Shown here: in pieces, positions 62,093-64,000 of the stretch
Numbering within the stretch: position 1 is the stretch's first letter
How the letters are laid out: each line of letters opens with the position of its first letter
DNA from: an uncultured Dokdonia sp.
GTDB lineage: Bacteria; Bacteroidota; Bacteroidia; Flavobacteriales; Flavobacteriaceae
Assembly: GCF_947496725.1 (NCBI RefSeq)
Contig: NZ_CANMDS010000002.1
Coordinates: 62,001 to 126,000 of the forward strand
Direction: 5' to 3'
DNA length: 64,000 nucleotides
Notes under the pieces: model-generated
What the model was told of the DNA's origin: nothing
Database searches by the model: none
The model's input: the letters and a program-made list of their open reading frames with translations, nothing else
Translations under genes and position numbers: made by a program

Positions 62093-63589
62093 CTATTTTA
62101 AATAATCTGGCAATAAAGCCGTTGGAAAATCTTGAAAACTAAATGGTCTCACCCATCTCATAATGCTATGGTTACCCACTGCCGTAAATCTACTATCTGT
62201 ACTTGCAGGATAAGGGCCTCCGTGTGTCATCCCATCTACCACAGCAACACCAGTAGGCACACCGTTATATATAATGCGACCCACTTTATTTTGTAATGCT
62301 AGCGTAATGTCTTGTAGGGCTGTAATCTCATTATTTTCTGCAATAATAGTGGCGGTAAGTTGTCCCTCAAGACTGTTTATTATTTTAAGAAGCTCATTTT
62401 CATCCTCTGCAAGTACAACCATAGAAAATGGTCCAAATACCTCCTTATGTAATGTCTTATTTGCGATGAAAGAAGTTCCCTCTACTACAGCTAGTGCTGC
62501 TGTGGTATGGTTAGGTTTTAATGAAGACCCTACTACTTTAAGAGATACACTCTCTTGTTCTTTTATCTCATTTTTACTTTTCTCGTATCCTTCTTGTATG
62601 CGAGTATGAAGCATACAGCCATCGGGAGCGGCCTCAAGATGTTTTGCTAGAATTTCTATAAAATGTGTTGTCTCCTCGCTCTTTACTGTTATAATAAGTC
62701 CTGGATTTGTACAAAACTGTCCTACGCCTTGCGTGATAGAAGCGGCATAGGTTTCGGCTATTTGAGCTGCTCTTTTTGAGATTGCCTGTTGTGTTATTAC
62801 AACTGGATTAATACTTCCCATCTCTGCAAAAACCGGAATAGGAGTCTCTCTAGCTGCAGCAAGGTTATATAATGCTCTCCCTGCGTGGTGACTGCCTGTA
62901 AAACCTACTGCTGCTATACCCTTATGTTTTACAAGTTGCTCTCCTACCTCTTTACCACTACTATTAAGGTTAGAAAAAACACCTTCTGGCATTCCCGTCT
63001 TTTGTGCTGCTTTTGTAATTGCTGTCGCCACCATCTCACCTGTGCCGGCGTGCATAGGGTGCGATTTTACAATTACTGGGCACCCTGCTGCAAGTGCACT
63101 TGCCGTATCTCCCCCTGCGGTAGAAAATGCCAGTGGAAAATTACTCGCACCAAAAACCACTACTGGCCCCAGCGGTATGTATGTCTTTTTTAAATTACCA
63201 CCTTCATCTTGTAATAACGGTAGCCTCCAAGTGTCATTTTTTACAAGCTCTGCAAACATTCTTAGTTGGCCTAGCGTTCTACCCCTTTCGCCTTGAGCGC
63301 GCCCTTCTGGAAGACCACTTTCTTGTATATATATTGTTATAAGATCTGAGCCTAATGCCTCAATCTCATCTGCAATAGCATTTAAAAAGCTTGCGCGTTT
63401 AACACCAGGAAGTTTACTATATGTACTAAAAGCGTGAGCTGCTAGGCTACAAGCTTCATCTATTTCTAACTGGGTGGCTTCATAAAAAACTGTTGGGTTA
63501 TCGCTATTGGTCACAGGGTTTGCTGTCTTGTATGTTTTTGCCCCCTCTGCAGATTGTTTATACCCTATTTGATTTTTACCTGTGATCAT
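62093..63589 (-). CDS. 2,5-dioxovalerate (alpha-ketoglutaric semialdehyde) dehydrogenase
   Basis: The 498-residue aldehyde dehydrogenase has PLGPVVVFGASNFPLAFSTAGGDTASALAAGCPVIVK in its cofactor domain (FGASNFP replaces the usual FTPWNFP), VGFTGSHHAG, the catalytic Glu in VFAEMGSINPV and the catalytic Cys in GVGQFCTNPGL. FGASNFP and QFCTNPG are typical of alpha-ketoglutaric semialdehyde dehydrogenases. It oxidises the semialdehyde to 2-oxoglutarate, the last step of hydroxyproline breakdown. Its ATG overlaps the DUF1272 stop (TAATG). Confidence 0.9.
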   Translation of the reverse strand: MITGKNQIGYKQSAEGAKTYKTANPVTNSDNPTVFYEATQLEIDEACSLAAHAFSTYSKLPGVKRASFLNAIADEIEALGSDLITIYIQESGLPEGRAQGERGRTLGQLRMFAELVKNDTWRLPLLQDEGGNLKKTYIPLGPVVVFGASNFPLAFSTAGGDTASALAAGCPVIVKSHPMHAGTGEMVATAITKAAQKTGMPEGVFSNLNSSGKEVGEQLVKHKGIAAVGFTGSHHAGRALYNLAAARETPIPVFAEMGSINPVVITQQAISKRAAQIAETYAASITQGVGQFCTNPGLIITVKSEETTHFIEILAKHLEAAPDGCMLHTRIQEGYEKSKNEIKEQESVSLKVVGSSLKPNHTTAALAVVEGTSFIANKTLHKEVFGPFSMVVLAEDENELLKIINSLEGQLTATIIAENNEITALQDITLALQNKVGRIIYNGVPTGVAVVDGMTHGGPYPASTDSRFTAVGNHSIMRWVRPFSFQDFPTALLPDYLK

Positions 63590-63852
63590 TATGCTTTTAT
63601 GGTTTTAAGGTGCGCTACAATAGCTACTGGTTTATGAACCACGGTTGTAGATGCTGGATATTTTATTAATAACTCTTTAGGCCTAACGGGACGTTTTTCA
63701 AATCCTCCTCCACAGTTAGGACATACTTCTTTTAATAGCTCTGTGACACAAGTGACACAAAAAGTACACTCAAAGCTACAAATCATTGCCTCACTAGATT
63801 CTGGTGGTAAGGGCACATTACAATGTTCACAAGAGGGTCTTAGCGCAAGCAT
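63589..63852 (-). CDS. DUF1272 zinc-ribbon-like small protein
   Basis: The 87-residue protein begins LRPSCEHCNVPLPPESSEAMICSFECTFC and continues CVTELLKEVCPNCGGGFEKRPVRP, matching DUF1272. Eight to nine Cys form CxxC-type knuckles likely to bind zinc. Function unknown in the family. It overlaps both neighbours by one base (TAATG at each end), so it is translationally coupled inside the hydroxyproline operon. Confidence 0.88.
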   Translation of the reverse strand: MLALRPSCEHCNVPLPPESSEAMICSFECTFCVTCVTELLKEVCPNCGGGFEKRPVRPKELLIKYPASTTVVHKPVAIVAHLKTIKA

Positions 63853-64000
63853 TAAAGATTTTTATAGTTAGGTAACGTAGGCCTTGTGGCTATTCCTTCT
63901 GTTATGATCTTGAGCACGCGCTCTCTTTCTTCTCTAAAAAGCGGTAACCTAGGTGCTCGCACATTTTCTGTACCTATACCTGTATGTACCTCGGCGAGTT
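63852..64000 (-). CDS. DapA-family lyase, C-terminal end only (probable pyrroline-4-hydroxy-2-carboxylate deaminase)
   Basis: Only the last 48 codons are in the window, ending with TAA at 63852-63854. The visible residues include RAPRLPLFREERERVLKII and GIATRPTLP, the typical C terminus of dihydrodipicolinate-synthase/N-acetylneuraminate-lyase proteins. In hydroxyproline clusters this family supplies the deaminase that makes alpha-ketoglutaric semialdehyde. That assignment rests on context, because the catalytic Lys and Tyr are outside the window. Confidence 0.75.
   Translation of the reverse strand, partial: LAEVHTGIGTENVRAPRLPLFREERERVLKIITEGIATRPTLPNYKNL

Noticed and set aside
1-64000. 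tRNA, rRNA, CRISPR, prophage, integron or defence island
   Set aside because: Looked for on both strands by eye; no supporting motif or repeat structure found.

Overview
The window is chromosomal DNA of a marine-type member of the Flavobacteriaceae (Bacteroidota). The evidence is low GC; many SusC/Oar-like TonB receptors; two PorP/SprF proteins and a type B sorting domain, which belong to type IX secretion; a 2-oxoglutarate dehydrogenase and a cobalamin-dependent methylmalonyl-CoA mutase of flavobacterial type; and promoters of the Bacteroidota form TAnnTTTG. The many AFAKA-encoding palindromes remind me of Dokdonia-like genomes, but the genus is a guess. I see no rRNA, tRNA, CRISPR array, prophage or transposase.

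Layout. 1-6.2 kb: a truncated TPR sensor protein, a secreted vWA protein, an OmpA lipoprotein, a PorP/SprF protein and a two-headed Nfu/NifU protein. 6.2-11 kb: glutaryl-CoA dehydrogenase, then rpsP-rimM-trmN6, a lipoprotein and a DUF2383 protein. 11-19.5 kb: DNA polymerase III alpha with its own N-terminal exonuclease; a small unknown protein; a small lipoprotein, TPR histidine kinase and response regulator; then two candidate small RNAs. 19.5-32.8 kb: sucA-sucB; hflX-udk-ftsB-mutA-lipoprotein-mutB-yciI; a nuclease-family enzyme. 33-39.7 kb: a 1256-residue type IX secreted adhesin with PorP/SprF and OmpA partners. 40-45.4 kb: DUF5689 lipoprotein and TonB receptor, divergent from a secreted endonuclease/phosphatase. 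46-54.3 kb: Oar-like receptor, pgi, M23 peptidase, tryptophan dioxygenase and a DUF3108 protein. 54.4-64 kb: tyrosine breakdown (hpd, hmgA), an ATP-grasp ligase and an apparently complete trans-4-hydroxy-L-proline route with a DUF885 peptidase.

How it fits together. Much of the window handles protein-derived carbon: Trp, Tyr, Lys/Trp (via glutaryl-CoA) and hydroxyproline feed into the TCA cycle, where 2-oxoglutarate dehydrogenase acts, while methylmalonyl-CoA mutase handles propionyl units. Secretion and TonB modules supply the surface machinery.

The most unusual signal is a short perfect palindrome, CGCTTTCGCGAAAGCG, found 21 times (15 exact, 6 variant), about once per 3 kb, both between genes and in frame inside conserved enzymes. 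It reads as AFAKA, RFRES or LSRK depending on frame. Intergenic copies sit strikingly often 8-12 bases after a stop codon. The second signal is a pair of short terminator-bounded transcripts with CCCCCA segments, downstream of a two-component system and preceded by a 19-base element that also occurs upstream of that system.
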